Below are positions 45,201 through 56,920 of a stretch of DNA of 64,000 nt, in pieces. A program made the position numbers and the translations under genes. Numbering within the stretch: the first letter of the stretch is position 1; every line of letters begins with the position of its first letter. Under the pieces are notes generated by a model that was not told where the DNA came from, searched no databases, and saw nothing but the letters and a program-made list of their open reading frames with translations. Source of the DNA: Imbricaverruca yamaguchii (Eukaryota > Arthropoda > Thecostraca > Neoverrucidae); NCBI GenBank assembly GCA_034440575.1, contig JAOTOL010001614.1, forward strand, positions 2,124,001 through 2,188,000. Reading direction: 5' to 3'.

Positions 45201-48200
45201 AGGGCAAATCCAAAGGAGTCAGAAAACATTCGTGCAAGCTTTAACTGTGGTACGGTATTAACACCATTATTGTTTGCCGTTCGCCAGGTGAATCGCTATT
45301 AAACTATGGGACAAATAAAAGCCAAGACGCACCTGAGTCTAGGGAGTGAATTTGTTCAGTTATTCAAACGTTGCCCAGGACGGCCAACACGAACTCACCA
45401 AAATCCCAGATGACCCGTTTCAACGCTTTGCTAACGGACATCCTGTAGACACAACACCAGAGCAACAACTCCATTATCGCGGAAGCAAGCCAGATATGCT
45501 TTCTGGCTCTCATTGTGGGACAATTTCCATTCGACTGCACCAAACTGAAGTCTCGGAATGGAACAAACAGCATGTTGTAGTGAACCTCTTTGTGGAGGCA
45601 CTTTAATTCAAGAAATCTCCCTTTTCCCAACTCCGGAGGCGAGGGCTCCGGAGAGGGAGCCGTGAGACGGAGCTTGGCGGGACAGGGCAGCCGAGGCCGA
45701 ACATTTCCCGTACTTCGTTATTGGGGTGCGTGGGACTCTGAGAATCACTGTCTGTCTGGCATAGCTGCTGAGATGTAGTCGTTTGAGATGAAAGTTGTAG
45801 CGTATGTGAAGACCGGTAAGTGTGTATTCTGTTTGCTGTCACTGCTGCCTCTTTGAATATCAGAACTTTGGATTTGAGAAGGGAGACTGAGATGTTGTAT
45901 GAAGATGTGAGCGCTGATATGTGTAGCGACCCACTGAAGAGTCGCCTGGCAAGCAGTTGAAGCTGTCTGTGCCAAGAGGCTGTTGTAATAATTTGTCTGT
46001 CTCGTTGCACTATAAAAACCCGAATAACTGTCGCCATGTTTGCATATTAACGGCACTTTTATATTGTGCCGGATGTATGATGTATATCAAGAAAGACGTC
46101 TCGGTGAGAGGCTCTTGGATTTGTTATGCCGAGCATTTGAACATATACCTTGCGTTTATCGTCAACGTTGAGGTCCATAGAACTATCACGTAGCCAAAAG
46201 AAGCTTGTCCCAGACTCGAGCGAAATGTCTGATAAACCCGGGGAGGAAAAAAACTTCACTACAAGGCCAATTATCTGGATTCCATCGTCCCATCGTCCCG
46301 ACAATAAATACAAGTTGACAAGCTTGACATAATTTTATGAAACCTTTACCAAACCTTTCTCGACAAACCCTCGTGCTAAATCAGCTGTGCCCACTAATCG
46401 CGACCTCCGTCGACCTACTTACCACGACATCCCTCGGTGTCTACTTACAACGACCTCGGCCGTGCGCACGCCTTGGGTTCCTGGCGTCGCCGAGAAGGTG
46501 TACGTGGCGTCCGGGTAGAGCTCCTGCAGCGCCACGGTCGCGTTCTTGGGCGTCACGTGCTTGCGCAGCCGCTGCTGTTGCATCTTCTTGTTGGGCCGTT
46601 TGCGCACGCCAGTCGCTGGCCAGGCAGACGGGTCAGGGCGGCTCTGGTCAGGTCAGAGCGGCGACACGTACCGGCCGGCGGCGGGGCGCGCTGGCCAGTA
46701 CGTGCCGCCTCAGAGCAACACCCAGCACCCACCTCCTGGGGACACACAGCACGACCGGCACCGGCCGACGGCGGTGCCGGCGGCAGGCCGTGGCACCGCC
46801 GCACAGACGGCACCGGAGTGGGCGCGGGGCGGGACGGGAGCGGGGGCCGCCTGTCGGCGAGCCGAGGAGGCGCGTCAGTGCGCCGGCTCTCCTTACCCGG
46901 CCCGCCCAGGAGACACACACACCGCCTGGCGCACCGAAGGTGGCGGGCATGGCGTCTCACCACACCGGCCAGCCGCGTGTATGGCCCGACGCGCAGTCTG
47001 ATCCCACGGTATGATTAATGGCTGCTTCTGCTCATGGATTAAACTAAAATAGACACACTTTTCGCGGCCAATATTGGTGACAAACATCTCAGCAATGAGT
47101 GCAACAGATTTCGCCATACAATGCCTTCCTATGAAGCTCACGCTGGGCGCCATAGTGGAGCTTGACTTCGGTAAAAACTAATGGTGCAATCAGTTCTGGC
47201 ACTAACAAATTGGAAATGAATGCGTTTGTACCGAAACCGCTTATGTGCTATTCCAGTATGCGGTCCAACACCGGGTATATTCTTAAATCTTAATACATTG
47301 TACTGAATTCCCGAAGTCAATGAAGATCATGGCTGCACTGCGCGTCTAAAATTGCACTTAGAAAAGACAATGCATCTGGTGAATAGACAGGTTTAGATTA
47401 GATTACCAACAACGGGGACAGTGCCCCTCCGTAGAACGTGGCTCGGGTCATGGGCTGAGCTGCATTATGACCGACCAAGGTCGAGACCAGGATCGAGAAT
47501 ATGGTTATTAACTGATTGGATGATGGCCCACTGTGACTCGTTAGATACTGACTGAAACTGGTGTGATGTCTGTTGCTCTGGACAATAGCAAAGATTGAGG
47601 GATGATGGCATCATGTTCAACATCAATAGCAAATAGCACGTAGCATGGTCAATAGCAAAGATGGAGGGGCAGTTCTTTTAGGTGACCATGCAATGAGCTG
47701 ACAACCGAATACAATTGGTAGGAAATGGGATGCACTGGATTTGACATCCACCTTTCTTCATCCAGGGCATGCGACCCTTCTCGCTGCCATTCTCCGTGTC
47801 AGCTGCTCCTGCTTGGTCGTCGCCGCTCATGGGAGTATCTCCGTCCAGAGATTGTCTCGGCTGCTCCGGCTGCCCGACATAGGTCAGGTTAGGTCAGGCA
47901 GGCTTAGAGCGCACTGACTAGTCACATGGCGACCCGATTATATATATCCAAACGGAATGGATGTGAACGCAATCTTCATGTGGAAATGGAATGGAGTGGC
48001 TGAACTATACTAGAGTATCTGCCAAGCCCTTGTGATTGAGAGAACATTGATGACCTTGTAGATTGATGCCCCATGGTTACTTACACTGCACGAGCATAGG
48101 TCAAGTGGATCACGTCTGGGTCTAAGCAAATAATGAATTGGTTGGTTCAAGAGCTCCTGTCCATTGGTGTCTTTTCAGTCCTAGAGCAGCGATCTACAGC

Positions 48201-49320
48201 TGAACATGGTGCTGGAGCTGGACATGGTCCTCACCTTGACTGCGGGGTCCGGCCCACTGGTGGAATAGCCGCCAATCACCGGAATCTGGGACGGCCGTGA
48301 TTCGCTGATGAAGTTGTTGGAGAGCGGCTGGCTCATCGGACCAGCTGAAACACGTCACAACACCAGATTGGTAGCTACTGGCTGCCCAGGGGCACATTCT
48401 GGGTCATTAGGGGAGCCAGAGCTCATGGCCTATCCTCTTGGTTGCTGATATTTTGCTTAGAACCCTTTCAGTGTTAAAGTTTTCATGCATTCCAAAAGAT
48501 CTGAAAAAATATACGAAAGGGTACCCAGCATACATTTTGTCTTACTATCCCATGCCATTTAGCAGGATTAGGTGTATCCAATGAAGCTGCATTGATAAAT
48601 ATATCCACGATCCTTAACAAATCATGTGCTAGACCTAAAAACAAACAAACAAGAAATTGCAATGAGCAGAAACACATAGATGCAACCAGTGCTCACAAAC
48701 TAACCCAATACAGTGGCAATTGAGTGCACATATTCATACATTTAACATGGGAAATAACTGGTGATGCAAATACCATGATATGCATAAAGGGATTACATAA
48801 ATCTAGACTTTTGTAATACATTCATATAGACATTTGTAGTTATATCTAGACATCCTACATAGCTAACAATGTCACAAAATCAGCAGTAATACAGAAGAAT
48901 ACAGCAAAATTGCAACATAATTGTTCAACTAATCTTACCATACATCCTGCATTACCATTTCCCAACCCTCTTCTTGCCTACACAAAACCAAAAAGAAGTG
49001 GAAGCTGCTTATACCCCATGTCATTCCGAACAGTCATGATCGCATTCACATTACATTAGTTGAAAAGAGGCTAAATGTAGAACATCACAAAATGTCCATG
49101 GTGGATATACTTCTATAAACTTGTTTCCTGAGACCATGAGGATATTTAACTTTGAACAACAACCCATGCACTGAGAGGAGTTTACAATAAAAATGGTGAA
49201 CTCCGACACAAGATATGAAGCAGTAAAAATATGCCCAGGCCACATTGGGTGGGATCAAAAAGATTTAAGAAATAATCACTTACTGTTTCTCAAACCACTC
49301 CTTGTTGATCGAGACTCCAT
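42109..49320 (-). CDS. two-dsRBD protein (DIP1 / editase B2-like), right copy
   Basis: Exons in transcript order: 49284-49320, 48235-48344, 47752-47869, 46449-46615, 44575-44868, 42953-43184, 42109-42233; all phases match (1083 nt, 360 residues). It has the same architecture as the left copy. The start 'MESRSTRSGLRN' is chosen because the ATG and the phase are shared by both copies. The basic segment 'RKRPNKKMQQQRLRKH' lies at about 93-108, dsRBD1 at about 110-174 ('PKNATVALQELYPDATYTF' to 'NKSLARAAASELALQSF'), the linker 'PWGALASFALHKLFCDW' at about 195-212 and dsRBD2 at about 279-343, ending 'TKKMSKREAAQKALVALYN'. Residues are closer to dsRBD consensus than in the left copy (KKF, NKS, KKMSKRE). 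It probably binds structured RNA; no catalytic domain is present. Transcription converges on the left copy. Confidence 0.84.
42953..43184 (-). CDS. right dsRBD gene, exon 6 (dsRBD2 start)
   Basis: Acceptor 'CGTCCCCAG', donor 'ACCG|GTCAGT'. Encodes 'MDEGDSESASEGSRAKKPKM' and 'RNPVQLLHQMRPDTQF' and on to 'SFEAT'. Confidence 0.87.
43370..43915. repeat. degenerate tandem repeat in right gene intron 5
   Basis: Repeated 'tgcctggtgactgagg' / 'cctagtgaccgagaggcctg' units of about 17 and 35 bp, imperfect, interrupted at 43455-43545. Confidence 0.8.
44575..44868 (-). CDS. right dsRBD gene, exon 5 (dsRBD1 end and linker)
   Basis: Acceptor 'GCTCCCAG', donor 'CCG|GTCAGT'. Encodes 'VQGKKFHGVGSNKSLARAAA' and the linker. 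Confidence 0.87.
46449..46615 (-). CDS. right dsRBD gene, exon 4 (dsRBD1 start)
   Basis: Acceptor 'CTGGCCAG', donor 'GTT|GTAAGT'. Encodes the basic segment and the helix 1-strand 2 part of dsRBD1 ('VALQELYPDATYTF'). Confidence 0.88.
47752..47869 (-). CDS. right dsRBD gene, exon 3
   Basis: Acceptor 'GTCGGGCAG', donor 'AAAG|GTGGAT'. Encodes 'PEQPRQSLDGDTPMSGDDQA' and ends 'RMPWMKK'. Confidence 0.82.
48235..48344 (-). CDS. right dsRBD gene, exon 2
   Basis: Acceptor 'TGTTTCAG', donor 'AAG|GTGAGG'. Encodes 'GPMSQPLSNNFISESRPSQI' and on to 'GGYSTSGPDPAVK'. Confidence 0.85.
49284..49320 (-). CDS. right dsRBD gene, exon 1
   Basis: A 37-nt coding exon 'MESRSTRSGLRN' plus one base, with donor 'ACA|GTAAGT'. 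Conservation with 25213-25237 supports the ATG. Confidence 0.68.
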
Positions 49321-49532
49321 TTCTTTTTTTTTAATGCAGTTGACTTGGATGACACTGAAATTAAGTCAGAAACTTGACATCACCCGAACCAAAGAATACA
49401 ATGTGCAAGGCTCAAGAATGCAAAAGATACCATTGGTATCATATTGATTGCATAAGAGCACCAACATTTACATGGGTCTAAGGGTTTTTATTACTTTGAT
49501 TAAAATTGAAAGCATTGCAGGAGAAGAAATAT

Positions 49533-49691
49533 ACGACCTTCGATATACCAGGAGGTGCTGAGTTTACATCAAAAGTGATGTTAAGGATTATACTGCATTA
49601 CTCAAAATACAGTATAATCTAATTAATACAGTATAATCCTTAACGTTACTTTTGATGTAAACTCAGCACCTTCTGGTATATTGAAGGTCGT
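49533..49691. repeat. foldback element of about 160 bp
   Basis: Inverted arms of about 62 bp ('acgaccttcgatataccagg' ... 'ggtatattgaaggtcgt') flank a loop of about 35 bp. No coding content. Confidence 0.9.
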
Positions 49692-50211
49692 AAATTTTGT
49701 TGTTATAGAATTTCTAAAACCCAGAAGCACCTAAGAGTCGTTCTTCGTTATATTAAACTATATTGAAAACCTTGCCCCATTTATCAGCATAGTTGGTGCA
49801 GTGATACTTCAAACTACTGTGCATAAACTTTGTGTGATACCATTGTGGTTATGCAGCGATCTTATTTTGGTAATGGTGCCAGCATGAGGCACAATGACAG
49901 CCATATCAGGAGATCTACAGGAAAAAGCTGCAAACTGTGGCACATTGAATGCATTTTTTCTTGAATACTAAATGTCAGGTGCACAGAATTAATACACTTT
50001 TTTGGTCTTAGCACCTTTGCCACATGCTCCTCATGTGGCCTCTTTCTTCTGTTAATGAGCAGAAGTGAATGCATGCAATTTCAAATGCTTAGCATGATAT
50101 CACGCCAGTCTGACATAATAAGCATGCATTTGTTACATGTGCATGCTGGGTGCTTGATGATTGTGGTTGTCATTGACATGTATGCTGAAGGACCATTACA
50201 TATGTGAAGGT

Positions 50212-51128
50212 GCTTATGATTAGAAATTATGAAATAAACTAGCCACTTTTCGTACCATCAAGCACACAGACAACACCCGAACACATACCACACCACACCA
50301 CAGCCAGCGGAAATGCCGACCACAACGCGCCAAACCTCGCGCCTGCGCACTGAATACTGGCCTCCAGTCGCTACGAATTCTGCCGATGCGTCTCCAGAAG
50401 CCTGCTTTCGAGCCACCCTATAGTGGGAAAACCTGACGGTTTTAAGAGACGACTTCCGGAGTCCCGGAGGCCGCCGATCGAAATATGCTTCGTGAGCATT
50501 TTATGTTCTGAAAACTGTCCTTCAACCAATCAATGCAACGTATTTCTTAAATGACGTCATAGTCATTAGCAACTTTGAACACATGTTTAACAGTGCCATA
50601 CTGCAAACACAAGACCTTGACTGATCCTCTCCCTTCCGACTCGCGCTCGAGGTGTTGGTGTCCGGTCCGTATCGCGCAGGGAACTGGCTGCGTATGTGGG
50701 TAGGTGTGCGTTCTGAGCTGAGGGTGAAGCGTGAATTATTTGTGTTTGTTTTTCATTTGGCTAGCCTTGTACTGTGACCAACAGTGAAAGGAAAGCGCAT
50801 TGCTCCTGTGAGTTATGAGAGACCAAGCTGAGCTGATCATCACAACTCTCTATCAGAGAGGGGTGAGACTAAGAGTGCTTCACTCATCCTTGCAGTGCCG
50901 TCCATTGCTCACTCTGTTTCTAGGCTTTGATGTGACCTAAAATGATATGTCAGTACCTACGTAATATGTAATGCATATTACGTAGGTACTGACTAGATAC
51001 ATATGATTTTCCTGTCAGTTACCAGCAAATAGATTCCACGCATGAAAAATAATGTGTCCATGAAAATGCACTCCGGAAGAAATGTTTGCACTCTGACTCT
51101 AAACCCGGAAAGTAAGTTTCCCACCCTG
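50212..51128 (-). mobile_element. hAT-like MITE, copy M2, truncated
   Basis: Reverse-complement match to M1 from its 'aataaactagccacttttcg' block to the terminal '...TTCCCACCCTG' at 51128. The first 170 bp or so are missing. It contains a foreign 41-bp segment (50851-50891) and a 20-bp hairpin (50949-50993). Confidence 0.85.
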
Positions 51129-51134
51129 CTCACC

Positions 51135-51650
51135 ACCCCAACTGGGATATCAGCGCCGCCCACCCCTTGACCCAGGCCGGCCAGGCCGGCGGGCACTAAG
51201 AATATTCCCAGGCCCCGACCCGAGGCGACCAGCCACTTGGCCCGCGTGAGGCCCTGCGGGCCCGCCCGCCCCTCCGAGTTATCAGGACCAAAGAGGTGTG
51301 TTGGTCCCCCATCACAACTAGCACCGTGAGACGGGGACCTCAACCTCCAGGATTCCGTCAGCCCCGGGGGGCGGGCCGAGGGGGCGCGGCTACCCCGATA
51401 AAACTGAGCTGGTGGACAGGACCGGGGAAGTTGCCCTGCCTGCTCATAGTAGGGATAGTTGGTGTTGCAAGGCCAGGCGAAGGACATGGGTGTTGGGATG
51501 AGATTGAGATTGGAATGGGAGCATATGGATGGAAGGATGAGTGAAGCACTCTTAGTCTCACCCCTCTCTGATAGATTGTCGTCGGATCACTGGGGCACTC
51601 AATCCCCCCCACAACGAAAAGGTGGTGTCTCATCAGGGGGTCTGGGTACC
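51135..51650 (-). mobile_element. GC-rich dispersed repeat, copy 2
   Basis: Reverse-complement counterpart of the first part of 29420-30050. It starts about 7 bp after the M2 terminus. Confidence 0.65.
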
Positions 51651-52969
51651 AAAAGTTCCAGGTTTAACACCTGTACCAATCAGAACATTTCCGAATCCCG
51701 TGCCCTACCGGCGAAACAGTGTGGGTGGAGCCATTATCCAAGAATGTGCATAGTGTGTTGTGAACCACCCAACAAACAAACAAACAAGTGGTATGTTGAC
51801 CAAACTGTATGTGCATGCTGGACCCACCCAAATACAACATGAGCTGCATGCACATTAGGGTGGAGTGATTTCCAAAATGTTTGGTGTTAAAGTCTTAAAA
51901 CTTGTGTTTGGTTCTAAAAAGACGATCTGCAAAATTTTAGGGCAATCTGAGGCCGGTAAGCCGCCGCGCCTCAGGGCTTTCTGAGGCCGAAATGACGCTT
52001 TTCTATCAACTTGCGGGATCAAGCCCGATTTCAGGAATTTAAATCATTAGCTAGCAAATAAATATTTATTTCATTGCATTGCACAGTTTTTCATCCACCG
52101 CTGTGCTAATTTTCACTTCCCTAACTTGAAAATTGTGCCTGCCATGACGCAGAGTTCCGGAAGGTGTGCCGCCCGCAGCGCCACCACTGCCCTCTATCGG
52201 CAGAAGTATGAACTGCGACCATTCACCGTTCATTCCGCAATATAAGTATCTTTCTTGGTCAACTGGGCGACAGGAAGGTAGCGGATTTGAGACAGTGCAC
52301 AATGTGCTGACTCTTATGCGCACAGCGCTATTTTATTACGATTTCAGCGACTTCTATCGACAGCTATACACGATTGGAGCGTAGGCACAGCCGGCTTTGG
52401 CATATTGTGGCATGCCTTTCAGCCTCCAAGCTCACAATGTTTACCTGAAATACCCTGCTAGCATGTTTTCTTGGCTGCATGTGAATTGTTGCTGCATATA
52501 TTTGAATTTAATTCATTTACTTTGGCGGAAACACTGACAATCCCACACCTTACTGGGTGGGTACTCGGTCGCACGACTAACGCAGACCGCTCAAATTTAG
52601 CAGTACTGGCGATGATTTCATGCTCCGACCATCGATTGCCCACCAACTGTTGCATTTTCTCACCATCACCACCATGGTCATGGGTAAAGAATTGCTTTGT
52701 AAGTTACCCCACCGGCGGCCAATGTATTGCGCTGCCATGGCTGGGGTGGCCGAGGCATATTCCCCAACCATGACCATGGTTGAAAAAAAGGATCTATCAG
52801 ATTTCGAGTATGAAAGTAAAAAAGGTTAAGGGAAGTTCATTCCGATCGAAGACGGCTCACTTTGCGTTGGGCCATCCCTGCCAACTGCCGAAGAACCAAC
52901 TGCCACTTCAGATTCATGTATATAACTTCTACAGACTACAGTCAAACTTCGGGCTGTTGACAACCATGC

Positions 52970-53714
52970 AGCGGGCGAAAAGCAAATCGCCACGAGCGTT
53001 GCCAAGGGCGTTGTATACCTTTGGGGGAAAGCAAGCGTCCCTGTTAAATCGTTTCAGTCGATTGTCCGGGATGTCCTGGTGATTGTGAAGAAAGGAAAGG
53101 ATCTAACAAAGACCCCAATAAAGAAACGCGCTGGCGCAAGCAAAACGATTCCCCTCCATGAGCTGATTGACATCTGCGCGTGCAGTTGCTCTTCGAGAAA
53201 TGCCTGCAGCTGCCCCAGCGAGAACAAGGTTCCATACCGCGAGTGGAATTTCTTACAAGACCAGCGAGGTGAGAGGAAGCGAAGCATCGGCGGCATTGAC
53301 ATGAAGACCTCCATTGCATTGGGGAGGAGGCGAAGAGATCAGAACCGTCTGCGGCGTGATCCGGCTTTCCTTCAGACGGACGCCAACGACTCGGATCCTG
53401 GTCCTTCGGGTCTGACCGAGCACAGCACGGGACACGAGCCCGAAAGCATGGACGAGGGAAGCAATGGTGACGATGCATATGACACAGGGAGTGTCCACGA
53501 ACCAACACAGACTAGGGCTCCGTACAATATGATGCCTCTGGAGAATTTCGCTAAGGAGTGTGACCGGTACATCGAGGTCACTGATAGGATTGCAGCGGCC
53601 CTTGGCACGGCTCTCTTGAAGGACCTTGACCTCGTCACTGAGAACGACACGAGGCACGTCATTACACGAGATAAAATGATAAGAGCCAGACAAAGGGCAC
53701 ATGAGAAAGAATAA
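52970..53714 (+). pseudogene. TE protein N-terminal part with Cys cluster
   Basis: An open frame reads '...VVYLWGKASVPVKSFQSIVR', 'KKGKDLTKTPIKKR', 'LHELIDICACSCSS', 'ACSCPSENKVPYREWNFLQD', 'QRGERKRSIGGID', then a polar Ser/Asp/Glu-rich linker. The C-x-C...C-x-C cluster followed by 'FLxDQRxxRKxxIGxID' is a pattern I associate with uncharacterised transposon proteins in invertebrate genomes. It ends in a TAA; whether this is a true stop or an intron boundary cannot be told. Confidence 0.6.
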
Positions 53715-53744
53715 TGAAAGCTAAAGGAGGGCATAGGCGGTAAG

Positions 53745-54100
53745 GTGCAGTGCATGGGATTCGATGGGAGACAGGATATCACAAAGATACGAGAGAAAAC
53801 AAATGAGCAAGACGTACGGCTTACGGGAAAAGAGAAGCATCTAGTATTTGTGAGCGAGCCAGGTGGAACCTACATAGCCCACAGAACACTGACATCAGAA
53901 AATAGTGGATCAATTGCTGGCAAGGCTTTAGAAGTCGTTCGGGAGTGCGACTCAGAAGAATCCTTGCAGTCAGTATTGGTAGGTGGCACTGCCGTCAACA
54001 CAGGCCGCGAAAACGGTGCACTCACGAGGATGGAGCGCCAGCTGGGCCGTAGCGTCCAGTGGCCCATGCGCCTTCTTCATGGCAACGTACTTTCGATGAG
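53745..54100 (+). pseudogene. TE protein central part (RNase-H-like, hAT-style motifs)
   Basis: 'MQCMGFDGRQD', 'LVFVSEPGGTYIAHRTLTSE', 'SVLVGGTAVNTGRENGALTR', 'QLGRSVQWPMRLLHGNVLSM'. The order (G/D)GT-x2-NTG ... W-x3-LLH-x-N resembles the second acidic motif and C-x2-H motif of hAT-type transposases. Here the expected Asp is Gly and the Cys is Arg. A donor-like GTATGT follows 'LSMR' at about 54098. Confidence 0.55.
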
Positions 54101-54215
54101 GTATGTGCCGCTTGCTTTTATAATAAAACAAGAATTGACTGAAATACTTCGCCACTATCCACCTGATCCTTACAAATTACATGACATACAATAATATACT
54201 GCGTCATCTGTATAT

Positions 54216-54480
54216 CTATCTAGAATCATGGCAATTTGTGAGTCCGTAGTACAATCCAAACACTTGCCATGCCATTTGCCCATTTAGACCCTGATAAATG
54301 TTTATCCAATTTCTTCCTTGTCCCAATCCCATTCTGTCCTGGGCGTTGAATGGTATGGGACGGAAGTCCACCCCCGGCTGGCGGTGAATGTCACCAACTA
54401 TAGCTTGTCCCAGCGGGCCCTTGAAGGACTTGGGCCCACTGGTACCGTGGCCTCCATCCAGCTCCATCTCAGTTGTCACA
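54216..54480 (-). pseudogene. TE protein C-terminal block in opposite orientation
   Basis: On the minus strand: 'MELDGGHGTSGPKSFKGPLG', then 'QAIVGDIHRQPGVDFRPIPF'. In proteins of this type I expect an LDG..TSGP..F.GPIG block directly after the LLH-N-LR motif on the same strand. Here it is inverted, next to the right terminal repeat. Confidence 0.5.
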
Positions 54481-54896
54481 GAGAGGAACTAAAACTGGAA
54501 AAACGACCAATGCCCACAGCTTACACTTCCACCGATAGAGGGCAGTGATGTCGCTGCGGTCGGTACACCTTACGAGACTCTGCGTAATGACGGGCACAAT
54601 TTTCAAGTTAGAGAAGTGAAAATTGGCATAGCGGTCAATGAAAAACTGCAGAATCCAATGAAGCAACTCTTTATTTTCTATATAATTATTTGAATTCCTG
54701 AAATGGTGATTTATCCCGCAAGTTCGTTAGAAAACGTCATTTCTGTCTCAGAAAGCCCTGAGGCGCGGCGGCTTCCCGGCCTCAGATTGCTTTATAACTT
54801 TGCAGATCATTTCTTGAGAACCAAACACATGGTTTTAGACTTTATCACCCAGCGTTTTTACAAAAACGCATAAAATCACTCCACCCTAATGCACAT

Positions 54897-56920
54897 GCTT
54901 TGTTTGTTAGTTGATATTGTGTCCAGGTGCACTTCACCTTTGCCACTGCCTTGCCACCTTCAACTGATATACAGGTGTGGGTGCAGCATATAAAACATAG
55001 ATATCAAAATGATATTACTCAACTATTTTTAGTGCTATTTTACCTTCAACTGGAAAAGAGAGCATTTGCATAGAAATGAGTGGTCACACCACATTTACCA
55101 CATTCAGAAACCTTGCATTGGAATAAGAGATTAAAAGTATACTACCCTAAAGCACAATAATACCAATTTACTTACCTACCTATGAAATACCTAAATAAAT
55201 AAATTTAAAAAAAAAACACTTTCACAATGTAATTTTGCAATGCCACATTTTTCATGAAATATATTCGATAAATTTTATGTTAAGAAGAAAATATGCACCC
55301 TCAGGGTGGAAACACACCCCTTAAATATGGCAAGGTACAGTATTGTTGTGCTTTAAGGTGGTAACAAAACAGGTTCTTCATGCATTTGCCTCCATAAAGC
55401 AAACAAACAGGTTAGTCATACAGTCATATAGTTTAGACTTAAGAGCCACAAGGGCCCATCTAGTTAAGTCTGTAAATGGAAGATACCATAAGTCTGGTAA
55501 ACAAAAGACCACCTGAACCATCACCACATCCTAAAGAAACCATCCACAAACATCACACACACCTACCAATGCCTATCTAACCCAGATATACAACCATATT
55601 CCCTTGATCCCTCCTAAATCATGTGGATTGAATGCCTTACCAATAATTTTCAAACTGCACCCATGCCTGCTTAAATGGGCTTGTGTCATGCACACCTACT
55701 TAGCATAAATCCAACCATATAAACCACTAATTAGAACAAACAAAAAATTTAAAGTCTAAAAAATATGTCCAGCATACATTTAAATACATTCAATGAGGAG
55801 CTCTCAACATCAGCATGCAGCATATTCCACTGATCAACAACCCTTTGACTGAAAAGACCTGTTGTCACTAAACTGCACTATACAGTCTTGTCTTGTTACT
55901 TGTCTAACATGAATTAATCATCCCTATGTGGTACTCTAAGCCAAAGAGCATCATCCAAATTGAGTTCAAAGAACTTTTAGGCTTTATTTCAAGATCTTTG
56001 GATTTTTTACATTCAAGTTTTACTTTGGATTTTTCTCCTCTGATGGGACGTTAAGCTAGGGTAGGTGGCATTATTGGAGATCAAGTAAAATGTTGATTCT
56101 TTGAAACTTTTTTTTCTCATATGGTTGGCTATTGGGGCTTAGGGGCACATCAACTAGTATTTTAACATGTTAGTTAGTTACTTGGGTTTTGGGGTGCTTC
56201 GACCATAATAGTATTTTAACATGAAAATGATGATGCTACCACTCATTTTCTCCGCAAATTACTACATTTCAGTTGGCAAAGAAATACACAACCATAATCT
56301 TCCCTCTACAAATATACCCCATCTCATATAACTAGCTGTACCTGGTATGTCAAAGACATGATAAAGAAGTAATTCAAAATGCACTTGATTCAATACTTAT
56401 TACTGACATAGACAATCTTATGTTTCTGGATTAATTGTATATTCATACCTAACAACAAATATTTCTAGCCACTCCTTTGAAACCTTCAATCAAGGTCAGA
56501 AGTTACTTGCAATGCTGTTAACTTTAACAGCAGGGCTAGCAATGTTTTCAAGCTTTGATAACATCATGGTTGAAGTTTGTTTGGGAGGAATCTGGTTTCT
56601 GGTTAGGCCAGGTTAGGTTAGATTATATTATGCCATATTTTATATATTACACATTATCTTAGTCTAGGTTAGGCTATTTGATATTCTATTATTTATTTAT
56701 TTAGTAGTTAGAACACAAACCATACACAACCATGCCAACACTCACATAATTTTTTGAAGTTCATAATTTTTTCCAACAACAGAGTGCCATTTTAAGTGGC
56801 ATCATTTGCTCAAATTCTTGCAAGGTCTGCTAGTATGTCATTTTTTTAATGAAATTCACTGCCACAATATGAAGAATTTCCTTCTTGTAGCATTAGGGCT
56901 ATAAGCTGCAGACCTGTGCC
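54897..56920. other. AT-rich, CpG-poor, no gene recognised
   Basis: No domain, RNA gene or clear repeat structure was seen. Confidence 0.6.

Larger units (their letters stand above)
41550..49470 (-). repeat. inverted duplication, right arm
   Basis: This is the reverse-complement partner of 25050-38040. The arms point tail to tail with a spacer of about 3.5 kb (38.04-41.55 kb). The arm lacks the large insertions of its partner and keeps the empty site of SINE copy B near 47968-47985. Confidence 0.9.
51856..54888 (+). mobile_element. hAT-like DNA transposon with long TIRs and perfect 8-bp TSD
   Basis: 3033 bp. The ends are TAGGGTGGAGTGATTT and its reverse complement, inside inverted arms of about 330 bp (51856-52190 and 54555-54888). 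The flanking duplication ATGCACAT (51848-51855 and 54889-54896) is exact. The 8-bp TSD and a YARNG-type terminus fit hAT. Interior coding remnants lie on the + strand, with a further block on the - strand next to the right arm. It is probably not autonomous: frames are broken and a key acidic position appears lost. Confidence 0.88.

Noticed and set aside
45346..45606. 86-codon frame in right-gene intron 4
   Set aside because: No family resemblance and no counterpart in the left arm.
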